This document shows, one piece after another, positions 30,154 through 42,000 of a DNA stretch of 64,000 nt (its first letter is position 1; the number at the start of each line of letters is the position of its first letter). The DNA comes from Anthoceros angustus (Eukaryota; Streptophyta; Anthocerotopsida; Anthocerotales; Anthocerotaceae): NCBI GenBank assembly GCA_010909165.1, contig MU008166.1:434001-498000 (forward strand). Direction: 5' to 3'. The notes under the pieces are model-generated. The model made no database searches and was not told where the DNA came from. It saw nothing but the letters and a program-made list of their open reading frames with translations. The translations under genes and the position numbers were made by a program.

Positions 30154-32050
30154 TTACCGCAATATCCTGGAAGCTATTGGCAGGAGCCTGGTGCTCTTCC
30201 CCCTGGCCGCCTGCAGCTTAAGGTTGTAGGCGCATTTGAGCATCGAGCCCACTGTGTGCGACCTGATGCTCTTGTAGAAGGCCTTCACATCGTCCTCGTC
30301 GCTGGCCGCAGAAGGGATCTGCGCATGCCGCAGCGTCTTTAGAGATAAAAGCTCCAGCAGAAAAGGTTGCAAGCCAGCCTTGGGCCCCTTGAACGTCGCG
30401 TCGTCCCCGGGCGCCCAGTACATATCCAGCGACTTGAGCTGCGGGCATCTGGCCAGCCACCTCCCCGCCTCCCTCGACAGCCACTCCTGCGAACACACAT
30501 GTACGGACAGCGCCAGCAGGCTGGGCAGCAGCGCGATCTCCCGCAAATGCTCCAGCGTCGTCTGGCGGCTCCGGGTCTCGGAGAAGGAGAGCGCCAGCGA
30601 GGTGAGCGAGGGGCAGTTTCGCAGAAAGTGCAGCGACGGCGGGCACCAGTTCTGGAACATGAGCGCCAGGTGCTGCAGCTTGGGGCACCCGATGAGCCAC
30701 GGCTCCTGCAGGAGCACCACGGCCGGGAGCTCCTTCGACATGGTGATCTCCAGCCGCGCGAGCACCGGCCAGGAGGCCAGCCCCGCGAGGCTGTCCACCC
30801 CGCTGTCCCCCATCACCCGGAGCGCGGTCACCGTGGAGCTTAACGGGCGGACGGCGGCGAGGATGGCGCTCACCCGGGGCCGGAGGTAGCAGAGGGAAAG
30901 GGATGTGAGGGAAGTCGAGGAGCGAGACATCCGCGCCAGGCCTCGGTCTGTGATCCCCAGGCAGTGCAGGAGGCGGAGAGTGCAGAGGGATTTGCAGGAG
31001 CGGGCTATGGCGGCCAGGTGGTCGTCGAGGAGCCCCTCGCACGACCCGAAGGTGAGCTCGGCGAGGTTAGGGCAGGCGGCCACGCCGGCCATGCCCGCGT
31101 CGGTGGAGAGCACGACGAGGGAGCGGAGCCCGACGGCCATGTCCTGCACGCGCTCCATCCTGGGGCCGGACGCGAGCGCGGGGACCTGGTCCATGGAGAG
31201 GTCGAGGGAGAGGAGGGAGCTCGCCGCAGGCCGCGGCGAGCGCGGAGAGGACGGGGCATGGTTGTCCGTGCCGGGGACGAGGCAGACGGAGAGGGTGACG
31301 AGGGTGGGGCAGGCGCGGGCCAGGGCCAGGATGCCGGCGCCCGTGAGGCGGCCTGGTGGAGGGTCACGCAGAGGCTCTCGAGGTTGGGGCACTTGAGGGC
31401 CAGGAAGGCGAGCTCCTGGTCCAGGGTGAGCAGGAAGGAGGAGAGGTTGAGGGCGCGGAGGGCGGGGCAGCCGCGGCGGGGAAGCCCTGGGCCAGGGACG
31501 GGACCAGGAGGTTGTCGGCGGACAGGACCTGGAGGCGGCGGAAGTGACGCAGCACGGTGCGGAGGCGGGGAGCAGGGCCTGGGGAGCGGGTTGCGGGAGA
31601 AGGCGAGCCTGCGGAGGGCGGGCCACTGGGAGGCTATGGCGCGGGTGCAGGCGTCGCTCGCGGCGGGGACGCGGAGGCTGGTGAGGTTGGGAAGGCGCAG
31701 CTGAGGCGGTGGAGCTCGGCGGTGTGGAGGTGGAACGGGGCCTGGCTCGGGAGCAGGGTGACGGCGGTCAGGTCCAGGTCCGTGACGCCGGAGAAGCAGA
31801 GCGGGAGGAACCAGACGTCGCTGCGGAGCGCGCGGAGGCAGAGGGTGGTGCGGCTCTGCCTCTCGCACACGCGGAAGGCGCGGCACACCTGGGATGCTCG
31901 GTTCCTGTCGGAGGGGGACTGGATCAGGGAGATGATGGCCAGGATGGCGGAGCCCGGGAGGATGGAGAGGGACGGGGCCCCCTTGATGCCGCCTCGCTGC
32001 ACTGCTGGGATCGCCTGCTGTTCCATCGTCGTTGCCATGGCCGCTTGCAC
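30154..32050 (-). CDS. F-box/leucine-rich-repeat protein with clustered frame changes
   Basis: The N-terminus (from 32050, possibly the Met at 32038 or 32026) has an F-box: SILPGSAILAIISLIQSP, then NRASQVCRAFRVCER. LRR-like segments follow: LPNLTSLRVP, LRRLAFSRNPL, FRRLQVLSADNLLVPSL, CPALRALNLSSFLLTLDQE, CPNLESLCVTLHQA. A long intact LRR tract runs from about 31345 to the stop at 30154 (CPNLAELTFGSCEGLLDDHL, LCTLRLLHCLGITDRGL). Such proteins are substrate receptors of SCF ubiquitin ligases, as in the TIR1/FBL class. Between 31700 and 31345 the LRR reading changes frame about four times (near 31700, 31565, 31480 and 31350), each by one base in G/C-rich sequence. This is either a consensus error or a decaying gene. 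Confidence 0.75.
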
Positions 32051-33233
32051 TGTTTGTTTGCCGCCTGCCCTTCCTCAAGCCTCCGTCATCCGGCACATAT
32101 AGCTGCTGCAGCCTCCTCCTCGCAGCCCTGGATCGCAGGGCCGGTGGAGGGCAGAGAGAGATCTGCGAACTCACGGAGCGGGATTGGCTTGCGCCTACAG
32201 CTGGAAGACGAAGGGCATGCACCTGAAGTGAAGATCTGCACAAGAAACACAGACTGTGTTTGTGAGAGCTGCTTTGTCGCACCTGGTCGTTAAAGAGAGG
32301 GACAGTGGAGGGGAGGAAAAGCCCGTGATTCTGAGCGACCAATACAGTGACGGAGGTGGGACTAGACTACTATACATACCTGTCGGTGTGTGCCTGGGCC
32401 TGGAGCTTGGAGGGGAAGAGGTGCTGCCGCAGTCCAGAGAATGTTACAGTGGTAAGTACCATGGCCACGGATACCAGAAGATTGTGGAGGAAATGGGGTA
32501 GTGCAGAGCTGCTTTAGACAGGGAGGAACCGTTGTCTCATATGGCCCTGCTGGAGGCCGCCTCGTGCCTTCTGACTCTCCAGCCCTTCTTGCCTGTGTAC
32601 ATGGCCATCCGGATTTTGTCTGCAGTCAGCTGCTATTACAGTGCACGGGCCACGGATTATGTGACCATCAAGCTTCCATTATGATGACACACAGTTCAAG
32701 GGGAGGGAGGTAAGGTACAATCAATGAAATCGTGAGACGACTTGCCGCGACTCCAGTGGCAGCTCCGTCCAGCCGGGAAGTCATGCCTGAAACTGGAATC
32801 TCCTTGCGCCTGTGCCCTTGGCGGGGGGCGATATAGATATGTACCCTTTCCGATGCGCATTCTGTGTACGTATATGCCTGACCGCCCGTGGTGGGCCTGA
32901 AACCTTTACGACGCTCAGCCCAAGGCATCTCGACCGACCAAGAGGACAGTGCGAGCACGGAGTTAGTGGAAGTCAGCTTTTTTTTACGGCCTAGGGTTTG
33001 GTTCTGACCTGTGGAATGGGGACCACCGGGAGTACGCGGCACCATAGCAATAGCCCTTCACACCTTTAGCACATGCTCAAGGATGCGACAGGATTTGGCA
33101 GCTTCGTAAATCTCATCTCTGGGCTTGCATGTCAGCAACATGCACTTCGTGTTCACGAGAGGGCCTGTTATGTGCTGAGGTCTCTGACAGGAAGAACCAT
33201 GGATGTCCCTATTGTGAATCCCAGGAGATCTTG
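32051..33233. other. Intergenic region, nothing recognised
   Basis: About 1.2 kb upstream of the F-box gene and downstream of the coiled-coil gene. Only short unsupported frames. Confidence 0.45.
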
Positions 33234-34258
33234 TTACAGCTTGATCGAAGGTTTTCCTTTTCTTTGTCTGTGATGAATCCATAAGATACAAGAGGTCATG
33301 GGAAGGTTGGAACGCTGGAATAGATCATGCAAACCAAAGGCGTTCACTGGCAGGAAGGTATCGTTACCTCTGGCTTCAAAGACTTGCAGCTCTAAGGCTT
33401 TACACTCCCTACTGAGCGCCTCTGTTTCCTCCCTTTTCTGCTGGAGGAGTACTTTTAGCCTCTCCTTCTCTTCTTCATTGGCCCTGTACACCGCTGCTTT
33501 CTCTTCTTGTTCCAGACGGACTATCTGTTTCATTTTCCTTACATCCTGCAGTCGCGCCTCCAGCTGCACATCACATTTCACTTCAACCTGGAAGCACTGG
33601 TAAGGCTCATGATTTCGCTCACTTCCACAGCACTTCATTAATTACCGTTGCAACTTGTCCCTTGAGATCTTCAATTTCTTGCTTCTCACCGGAAAGGTGC
33701 GCGAGGACTCTCTTGTGATACTCCGCCATCTCTGTCCGTTTGGCCTTGTAAACAGCCACGTTTTCTGCTCTGATCACCTCCAGATTTTCTATCTCGATGT
33801 CCAAATCCCTGCAATTACCAACACTTCCCTCAACATGACGTCCACCTCAGAATTGAGTCCGAATCGTAGATAAACGCCATGTGCAGGGAGGATCGGATAC
33901 CGCTCTTGTTCCAGTGTTGATTCAAGCCTCGCGCTCGCTTCTTCGATCTCACGCTCAGTAGCCAGTGTCTTGCAGTTGAGCGATGCAATGTCCTGTTTCA
34001 GAACGAGACACTCGTATCGCAAGGCTCGCACTCTTCTGACTGTTTGCTCGAGCTCAACCATTTTGCGTCCCTGCAGTTCCTTCTCTGCCTGTTGCGTGAA
34101 CAGAGATCAGAACTTCCCCCGAATTGGCAACGGTTTTCGAAGAAGGACACAATTTTCATGCCACAGAGGAAAGCCGCACATAGTACCTGCAGCTGCTGCA
34201 GCTGCTGTTCCCGCCTCGCCACCAATTCTTGCATCCGCGCCTCAAAGGTGGACGTCAT
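33234..34258 (-). CDS. Coiled-coil protein of unknown function, multi-exon
   Basis: The start at 34258 (MTSTFEARMQELVARREQQL) leads into heptad-rich helices spread over several exons: EQTVRRVRALRYECLVLKQD (about 34030-33970), TEREIEEASARLESTLEQ, NLEVIRAENVAVYKAKRTEM (about 33790-33720), EYHKRVLAHLSGEKQEIEDL, and a last block (about 33600-33350) LQDVRKMKQIVRLEQEEKAA...LLQQKREETEALSRECKALE. The separating sequences have intron-like GT/AG ends, but I did not fix every border, nor the 3' end (33234 is the last stop in that frame). About 300 residues, almost entirely helical. I do not recognise the family; a cytoskeletal or kinetochore-type scaffold is possible but unsupported. Confidence 0.6.
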
Positions 34259-34489
34259 GTTTGCCGATCATCTGCAGCAGCAGATTGCAGCTAGCTGAAT
34301 TCCATGCCTATCACAACACAGTGATGCTTGAGCTCGGACACAGTTCCATGCAGGCACCAATTCGACCTTGCCGACAGCATACCAGACGCAGCACAGACGT
34401 GGAGCTCCGTGGAGATAACTTGCTTAACACGCTAATTTATTGCACTTGCTAGCTCACTAGCTTACTGCGCTAACTCAAGTTTATTATAG

Positions 34490-34560
34490 TGGTACTTACA
34501 CAACTTGTGCACCAAAGGCATCCACTGTCCATTTGGACACACATATATAAAGCAGCAGCC
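34490..34560. repeat. Remnant resembling the 9-kb foldback element
   Basis: The sequence GTGGTACTTACACAACTTGTGCACCAAAGGCATCCACTG in this span (broken here by minor differences) recalls the arm at 9125-9175. ATTTGGACACACATATATAA recalls the central hairpin of that element. A short, diverged copy. Confidence 0.4.
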
Positions 34561-34932
34561 CGATGGAGAAGGCCGCTGAAATCCACTGTACATAACTCGT
34601 ATGTATGTTCAGGGTCACACAGAAGCGAACCCTAGAAATCGAGACCAAGATGGAAAATTCGTTGGAGACGCTCGCGTCCTTGCTTGTATGGCGGACGGTG
34701 CTTTGGAGAGGAAATCGGCCATGGCGTTGCTGTTATTTGTGTGTCGGGGCGTGAAGAAGTGAAGGTTTTTTTGGAAGGTTATGCAAGGCATCTGTTACAT
34801 GGCCAGCAGGTTCTTGGTGCGAAAGAAGCGGACTCTTGCCGGGGGAAGCAAGGCAGGAAGGACCAGGATCCAGCAGGCGAGGCGGGAAGGCGGCAATGTG
34901 ATCGGATTTCGCTTGGCCAGGGGATCGCAACG

Positions 34933-36441
34933 ATGATGGGAGGATTGTATGGGGATCTGCCGCCTCCTTCGGCTAAGACGCTGCAGGAGGAAGATGGCGC
35001 AGGGAAGCCCGGGAGCGGGCAGTTCAATAATGCGTCGGCGGCCTGGTCTGCGAGCACCAAGATGGCGCCTCCTAATCTGCGGAAGCAGCCGAATTTCTTC
35101 GCTCCTGCATCGGTGGTGAGGAACCAGTCCACAGCGACTCCCGGGAAGGTCAAGGCGGGAAGCGGGAGTGCTGCGGCTGGGGCTGGGAGCGGGAGGGGGC
35201 AGAGATGGATTGTGGCGGATGGCGGGGAGCGAGCCCGCTGCTGGGAGCCTCCGAGAGGAGAGGCCCTTGTCGCCGCCGCGCAGCCGGCGCTGGTGGGAGC
35301 GAGCGCGGCAGTGGTTGAGGAGTACGACCCGTCCAGGCCGAACGACTACGACGAGTACTGCCGGGAGCGGAGGCGGAGGAAGATGGAGGACGAGATGCGG
35401 CGGGAGGCGGAGAGGCGGCGGGCGGAGGAGGAGGAGAGGAGAAGGAGCGGGAGCGGGAGCCGACGCGGCAGCGGGTCTTGGAGGAGGAGCGGAAGGCGGA
35501 GCGGGAAAAGGAGGCCGGCGGGAGAGGACCGTGCAGCTGCATATCAGCGGGAGGAGGCGTGGAAGCGGCGGGCCATGCTGAGCGCGGCCAGGGCCGGGCG
35601 GGGCTGGGGCTGGGCCTGCGGAAGGGTCCAGCCCGGCTAGGGCAAGATCGCCATCGCCTCCTAGGAACGGGGAGGGGTTCAGCATCAAGAAGGACAATGG
35701 CGGGGCTGGGGCTCGGTGCTGGTGGGCAGATGACGGCTGCGCAGAGGATGATGGCCAGAATGGGGTGGAAGGAGGGGCAGGGACTCGGGAAGCAGGAGCA
35801 GGGCATCACCACTCCGCTTATGGCCAGGAAGACGGATAAGAGAGCGGGAGTTATTGTGAACGCTGGAGAAGCCAAGCCTGAGAAGAAACCGAAGGCTGGG
35901 GTTGCGATTTCTGGGCCTCCTACCAGGGTTGTGCTGCTGAGGAACATGGTGAGCTTGCTTGTGCATTGTGTTTGCTGGGTTGTTACAATGCTGGTGATTA
36001 AAGTTCTTGACCAATTGTCATTCTGATGGTGTGGAAGCAGGCTGTAGCATGTTACATTGGCTGAATGCCGTTTTTTTAGTGTGTTGTGTGAGGAAGGAAA
36101 TTGAATGGTGTTGCTGCTCGTGTTGTGTGGACAAACAGGTCGGGCCTGGTGAAGTAGATGACGAGCTGGAAGATGAAGTGGCATCGGAGTGCACCAAATA
36201 TGGCACTGTGACCAGGGTTTTGATATTCGAGATCACAGAGCCGGACTTCCCTGTGACCGAGGCTGTGAGGATCTTCATCCAGTTCGAAAGAGCAGAGCAA
36301 GCAACGAAAGCCCTTGTGGATCTGGACGGCCGGTTTTTCGGAGGCAGGGTGGTGAGGGCTAGCTTCTACGACGAGGAGAGGTTCAACAAGAACGATCTTG
36401 CTCCTCAACCAGGGGAAACCCCAGCCGCTGCTCTTTCCTGA
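34933..36441 (+). CDS. SPF45-type splicing factor, SFPS/DRT111 homologue (frame changes in the middle)
   Basis: The Met at 34933 (MMGGLYGDLPPPSAKTL) matches the family N-terminus. An in-frame Met at 34684 gives an unsupported extension. Then come STKMAPPNLRKQPNFFAP, QPALVGASAAVVEEYDPSRP, NDYDEYCRERRRRK, an R/E-rich helix, EEAWKRRAML, SPSPPRNGEGFSIKK, and the G-patch GGQMTAAQRMMARMGWKEGQ. Exon 1 ends at 35949. A 189-nt intron leads to 36139..36441, the C-terminal RRM/UHM-type domain (FEITEPDFPVTEAVRIFIQF, FGGRVVRASFYDEERFNKND). The protein acts in pre-mRNA splicing; in Arabidopsis it works with phytochrome and ABA signalling. Between about 35445 and 35700 the conserved reading changes frame five times, mostly explained by one missing G in G-runs. 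I read this as consensus error, because both ends are well conserved. Confidence 0.85.
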
Positions 36442-39004
36442 TGAACGGATTTTCATTTTTCCTCTGCCACCTCTGTTATCCGACCAGCTCTTGGGGCCGG
36501 GCACACCCGCTGCCCAACGCTCCTTGTGTACAGGCCATGCATCTGCTGGAACAATTCAATTATTTGGTGCTACTGACGCCCGCCATCAAGCACCCCTTTG
36601 CGGGTTGTTGACTGGAGTGCGTCCGGCCCTGGCAGCAAGTGTGTGATCCTTTCAGAGAGAACCTGATGAAGCTGCACTGCATGGCTGCCATGATGCTGGC
36701 ACTGGCAGCCAGCACTGGACTGGTCTGGGTAGTTAATTCTTTGCTTATCAATCAGGTCAGGTGAGCCAGACTCTCTCTCTCTCTCGCACCGTCTCGTCTC
36801 CATTGCTTCGAGGCGAATTAGTACATGTGAACCTGCTTACTACGTACGTGAACTTGTAGGTTCTCTCTGTAATGCATATGTATGTATCTGCCTGCCCAGG
36901 GCTGACCTAATGACCTGACCCTGGTTCCTGGGTCCCCGTGCCAGGCAGCAGCAGCAGCCCCGTGGGAGCTTAGCTTTGCAGACTAAGGTACACCACACCT
37001 CGAGTGAGCGAGCATGTGATTTTGAGTCCACTCCCATGTTACCGAAGCTGATCGCATGCTAATGCCTGTCAGATTGTTGGCAAAACGATCCCGCTAACTT
37101 GCCTGCAGCTTGTCTCGTTCTGGACGTGATAATCTAATCTCCTATGTGTTCAGCTGCCTACGAACCTCGTATGCTATGCACACCTACCCACGTCGTCCCC
37201 TCCATGCACCACCTACAATTACTGAGTGCTCCCTGTACGACGATGCCGCCAGGCCCAGGTGGGTCTCACACGCTGCGCACATGGGACCAGAAATGGACAT
37301 GATCAGCCCGGCCGGGCCGTCTAAGACAGGACACAGATGGCGGTTAACTTGGTGCAGGCAGGATTAGAAAGGGCCGTGTGGGTACGCTTCCACCATGTTT
37401 GGTAAGCATCCTGAATCACCGATTCCTGTTCCTTCTCCCTTCTCTTGCTCGACCATTTATTGTGCCCATGTCGGTATGCATCCCTATTCATGTCTTGTGG
37501 TACTGGTACGGCGTGGCGTTCATTGCTGTGCTTTCCAGCCTGCATTGGACCAGTCAAGAGCCGCATTTACAGGAGACTCCACTGTTCAAACAGAGGCAAC
37601 GAAAGGGCTCCGATTGCGATTCCGTAAGCGGTATTGGTGGGACTTTGGAGGGTTTGAGCCCTGAGCATTAGGGTATGTAATTATGCATATTCTCGTTAAA
37701 CATTGATGGTGGGATTTGCGACAAAGTCGGTCCCAGCTGGGCAAGTGAAGGCTGTGGGACCTCATGAGATACTGTGGAGGGCGGACCGAGGGTGTCGGCA
37801 GAGAGCGAAATAAGTGGTGACGGCAGACGGCAGTCAAAAAAGCCGTCCAAACAGACGGCAGGCGGTTCCCAACGCTTGTGAGGGCCGGCCATACTCGGGC
37901 GCTCATCTTCCGTTACAAAGGTACTGTACCTCTCGCTGCATCAATTCGAGGGAGAGTATGATGCACCTTTGTTGTATGGGCTGATAGGGGCTGGGGGCCA
38001 GGCTCGCTTGGGGGGGAGGTGGGCGTGGGGCAGCGTGGGCAGTCCGGAAAGCGGGCGGAAGGGGACCCGGCTGTCAGAGCCGAAAGTGGACCTACATACG
38101 TAGCTCCTCTCTCAAAGAGCTGGCCTGGGGAAGAGAGAAGAGAGATAAACGACTACTGTGTGTGTGTGGCGTCCGCCTTGACGTGACGAGCCTGCCTGCA
38201 GTGGTGTGCGCAGCTGCAGCAGGGTGGGCCTGCCTGCTCTGGCCCCTGCGCACAGCCTGGAATTCGCAGCATTGCCGCCGGATTCGGAAGCGCTTCCGTC
38301 TTGCTCGCTCGCCGGCGTGCGGCCGTTTGTGCATCCCGTGTTTTGCTCTTGCCAGAGCCAGAGCGAGCTCGCAGCTGGAGGAGGCGGCAGTGGAGGAAGA
38401 AGGAAGAAGGAAGAAGGAGCCTGCGAGCCGGCATTGCCGTGGGAGAGCTTGTGTTTCATCTCTGGACTGTGTTGCGGATTTGGCCGAGATGGAGCTCCCC
38501 GGCTGCAACGCGAGGATGGAGCGTGAAAGCTGGATTCGGTGTGATGGAGGTTTGGCTCGGGCGTGATGAGGCCGGATTCGGAGCCGCCGCTGCAGGTTTT
38601 TGAATGCGGGATTGTTTCGGAGGGAACAGGCCCCGGAAGGTGTGATGTGGCCAGCGTGGAAGCGAGGATGAGGAGGTATGTAGTATGTGTGTGTGTATGT
38701 GTGTGTGTCTTGAGCTCCGTGCTAGAGGTGTTTGTTTCCCCGGGATTGTCTTCTTTTGGCACGGAAGTCGATGCTAGCCGGGAGATCTGCGAGAGCCTGC
38801 CTTCTCGAGGCTGGCCAAATGGCTCGGCTTTGCAATGCTGGTGCGGCAGATGGTCAATTGCTGTAGTAGGAGGAGCGGAGGGGGGAAGAGAGAGCTCGGT
38901 ATTGAATTGGAGGTGATGTGATGCAGCTGGCAGAGGACGGACGCGTTGAACAGTGCTGCTGTTTTGTGTGCTGTTGTTCAGTTGAGGGAGAGCGGAGATT
39001 TTGA
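36442..39004. other. Long intergenic region and probable leader of the 39-kb gene
   Basis: About 2.5 kb. It has CT-rich (about 36772-36786) and TGTGTG-rich (about 38156-38167 and 38685-38708) microsatellites. Open frames on both strands near 38.1-38.9 kb have low-complexity Ser/His/Thr composition without domains. The GC-rich stretch 38100-39000 is probably promoter and 5' UTR of the next gene. Confidence 0.45.
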
Positions 39005-39019
39005 TTGACGGCCTTCGCG

Positions 39020-42000
39020 ATGGCTTTGAAGTCTTCGGAGCAGGGGGTGCATGATGCGGCGCAGCTCGGCGCGCCGGCTACTGCGCCTGCCAAGGGAGCA
39101 CCTCAGCCTGGCCACGAAGCTGCGCAAGCGAAGCCAGAGAAACAGCAAGGGGAGCTGGCAAATGGAACTTCTCCGCTGGACAGGTTGGCCGCCTAGCTTG
39201 TGTTGAAGCTCTCATGGAGTGTTGTTGTGTTTTTCTTGGTTTCGCGTCCTCGAAACTAAGAGTGCGTTCACTGTAAATTATACAGGCGGCATTCTTTGGG
39301 AGAAGATCCAGCCGCAATGACTATCGAGTTTCTCCGAGCTAGGCTGTTGTCTGAAAGGTCAGCTTCGAAAGCAGCGAAACAGCGAGCGCACTTGCTTGCC
39401 AAGAGGGTGCGTTCTGCTACTGGACCGTGTGTTGTGACAATCTTTCTGATTAGCCAGCAAAAAGAGTAGGAAATTGATGGTCGGTCCGCATTTGCCAGGT
39501 TGCAGAGCTTGAGCACAAGCTGGAGTTTGAGTCCGGTCAAAGGAAGAAGCTGGACGCTGCGCTGGGGGAGGCGCTCTCTCTGCTCTGTCAAGCAGGTCTT
39601 GTGGCGGACGCCACGGCTTTCTTCAGCTCAGTGGTTGCGAGGTTGGAGGTTGAAAGCAAGAACTCTGTTCTAAACCCTTCCACGGAGAACGCTGCCGCAG
39701 ACGGCATTGCGAACGGCGCGAATGAGACTGGAAGGTCTGCAGCCAGTCAGGAAGGATCCGGAAAGCGAGGCTCCCGAGGGGAAGATGGTGCAAAGGCAGG
39801 ACAACCGGGAGCTGGAGAACAGAACGGGGACGAGGATTCCAGCTCTGAAGAAGATGGCACTGGATTTGCGGCTGACGCTCCCGAGTTTCAAGCACAGCAA
39901 AAGCCAATTGCCTGGAAAGGGAAGAAGGGTGATCCCGGTGGCCAGGAGAGCCCACAGGCTGAAGATAAGAAGACGTCATCAGAAACAGCTATCAAGACCG
40001 TATGGTCTGCCGAATCCCTTCCAGATGGGATGGTGGACTCTCCAAGGAGAAGAAACGGTAGATCTCTTCGCCGGATTCAAAGGAGGGAAACCAGGTACTG
40101 GGATGTTTGTCCTCATCTCACAATAACTTTTGTCCAGCTTCATATCCTCGACCGTTTCTGTCAATGCCACCGACTGGCTGTTGTCTCAATCCAAATTTCT
40201 CCGCTTCGCTGTACAGGGTTGTCGAGGAGCGCCTCAAGGGGATGTGGGATCGCTTAGGTGAGGAAATGGGTACATTATCGGAGGGAAGGACTGAGGAGTA
40301 TATGGATAGGCGTGAACTTCTAGGTTGGATGGGTGATGTTGTTAACATTCTTCAACACAAATCAGAAGATAACTCAGTTTTGTTGGATGGATCTGGGGAT
40401 GCAAAAGTTACTGTGAGCAGTGAAGCTTGTTCACTGACGATGGGAAGCAACGTTGCAGCAGTTATGGAAGCGAATGGTGCAAAGGACAACTTGTCGGATG
40501 ACGCAAGCAAAAACTTTGAGAAGCTTATCGCAGAGTACGAAGCTGAAGAAAAAGCACAGAGGCTTTGGGAGAAGCAGTACCATGCTAAGCAACATGCCCC
40601 CGATTCGTCAAGTCTCAATCAGGTGGACATCCTTGTTTGCCTCTTTCCGTAGCAACATGTAGGCAGTCCAATTGGTGAAATAAGGCGAATTTTGGCCCTC
40701 TTGTCGATGGCCTTCTTGCCTCAGAGAATTCTTCCTGGCTGTGGAAGAGCTCGCTCTCGCCTCTATTCAGTTGCAGTGGGGCAGCCACATGAGCGTCAGT
40801 TGTAAGCGTGAAAAAATGTCAATGTTGATTGGATGCTGCCATGCGAACAGGTGCACACTGGGTTGTAGACCTCTTAGGTTGTCCGCTGGATTGCTTGAAA
40901 TTACACAGCGCTTTTGCATAGTTGTAGAGAACAACTGTGCTCGCATGATATATGGAGCATTTCAAGGCACCAGGAATTGCAAACTCTACCAATAGCTTAT
41001 GGAAAACTTGTAGCTGAGTACCATTCCCGTGGTCTGAATATCTGCTGGAGTCAACAGATTCTTCTATTCTTCTGAGAGTTTGACCACCTTTCGTTCTGCT
41101 CTGTTGCAGGATATTCAGGTGGGAACTGGTGAAGGAACAGTTGCTGTTCCAGATCTGAATGTCACACCTTCACAGGACGAGGTTGAGCAAGGGAGAACAG
41201 AGAAGGAACTTGCCGACACTTCTGCTCCTCCTCAATCAGCCCCTCCACCTGAAGGTGATAACAGAACAACAGAGGAAGATGTGGAGAAAGCGGACACTTC
41301 GAGAAAATCCACACCAGTCCAGATGGACAGTGTAACTTCACAAACAGAGGAAAGTATGGTAACTTCAATAGAAACGATGCTACCAAGGCCTGTCCTGGAA
41401 GTAACGATGCCGGAGCTGAAGCCTGAAGGGAGCAGGGATGAGCAAGAAGGACTTGAAATTGGGCGTGTGACAAGTGCTGCAGAACTCCCTGTGAAGAATG
41501 AAGCAGAGGCCCCTGTTAGAGAATCTTTTGAGGAAATACCTGCTGCAGGCAACAGGGTGATGGATCAGGAAGTAGGTGTAGGCCCAGCCGAATTGCGGCT
41601 TTCCCAGGACCCGAGCCCAACCTCCAGGGAGACCTCCAACTCCACCTTGACTGAACGTCTTCCAGATCAGCAAGCTGAGCATGACCGTGTTCCTAGTGTA
41701 CCTGAAGATGGGTTTCACTATGTTGCTAAGCCTGCAGAGCATGATGGTCAATCAGGAGGAGGGCACCCAGTATCTGCAGAATTGCCCGCGGGTCTAGAAC
41801 AAGAGCAGCCCGGATTCCCACACACGGGTCCTCAAGAGTCTGATGGTTCAGCCATCCGTAGACCCCCTGCATACCCAGAGAACCCAGTAGACTACAGAGA
41901 ACAGAGGGTCGGAGCAGGTCATCCCAACCAGGCTCTTCCTTCAGAGTTTGACAGGCGAGATCCTGGACGGGAGTGGATTCCATATGACCCTCGAGAGTAT

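Noticed and set aside
31005-32342. 445-residue Pro/Arg-rich minus frame over the F-box gene
   Set aside because: Most of it is an out-of-frame reading of GC-rich LRR coding sequence. Only short stretches are real, used where the F-box gene changes frame.
34795-36184. 300- and 344-residue minus-strand frames antisense to the SFPS homologue
   Set aside because: Pro/Ser/Arg-rich shadows of an Arg/Glu/Gly-rich coding strand, with no recognisable domain.
38092-38916. Several 100-216 residue frames on both strands
   Set aside because: Low-complexity Ser/Thr/His composition driven by GT repeats and GC-rich leader. No conserved signature.
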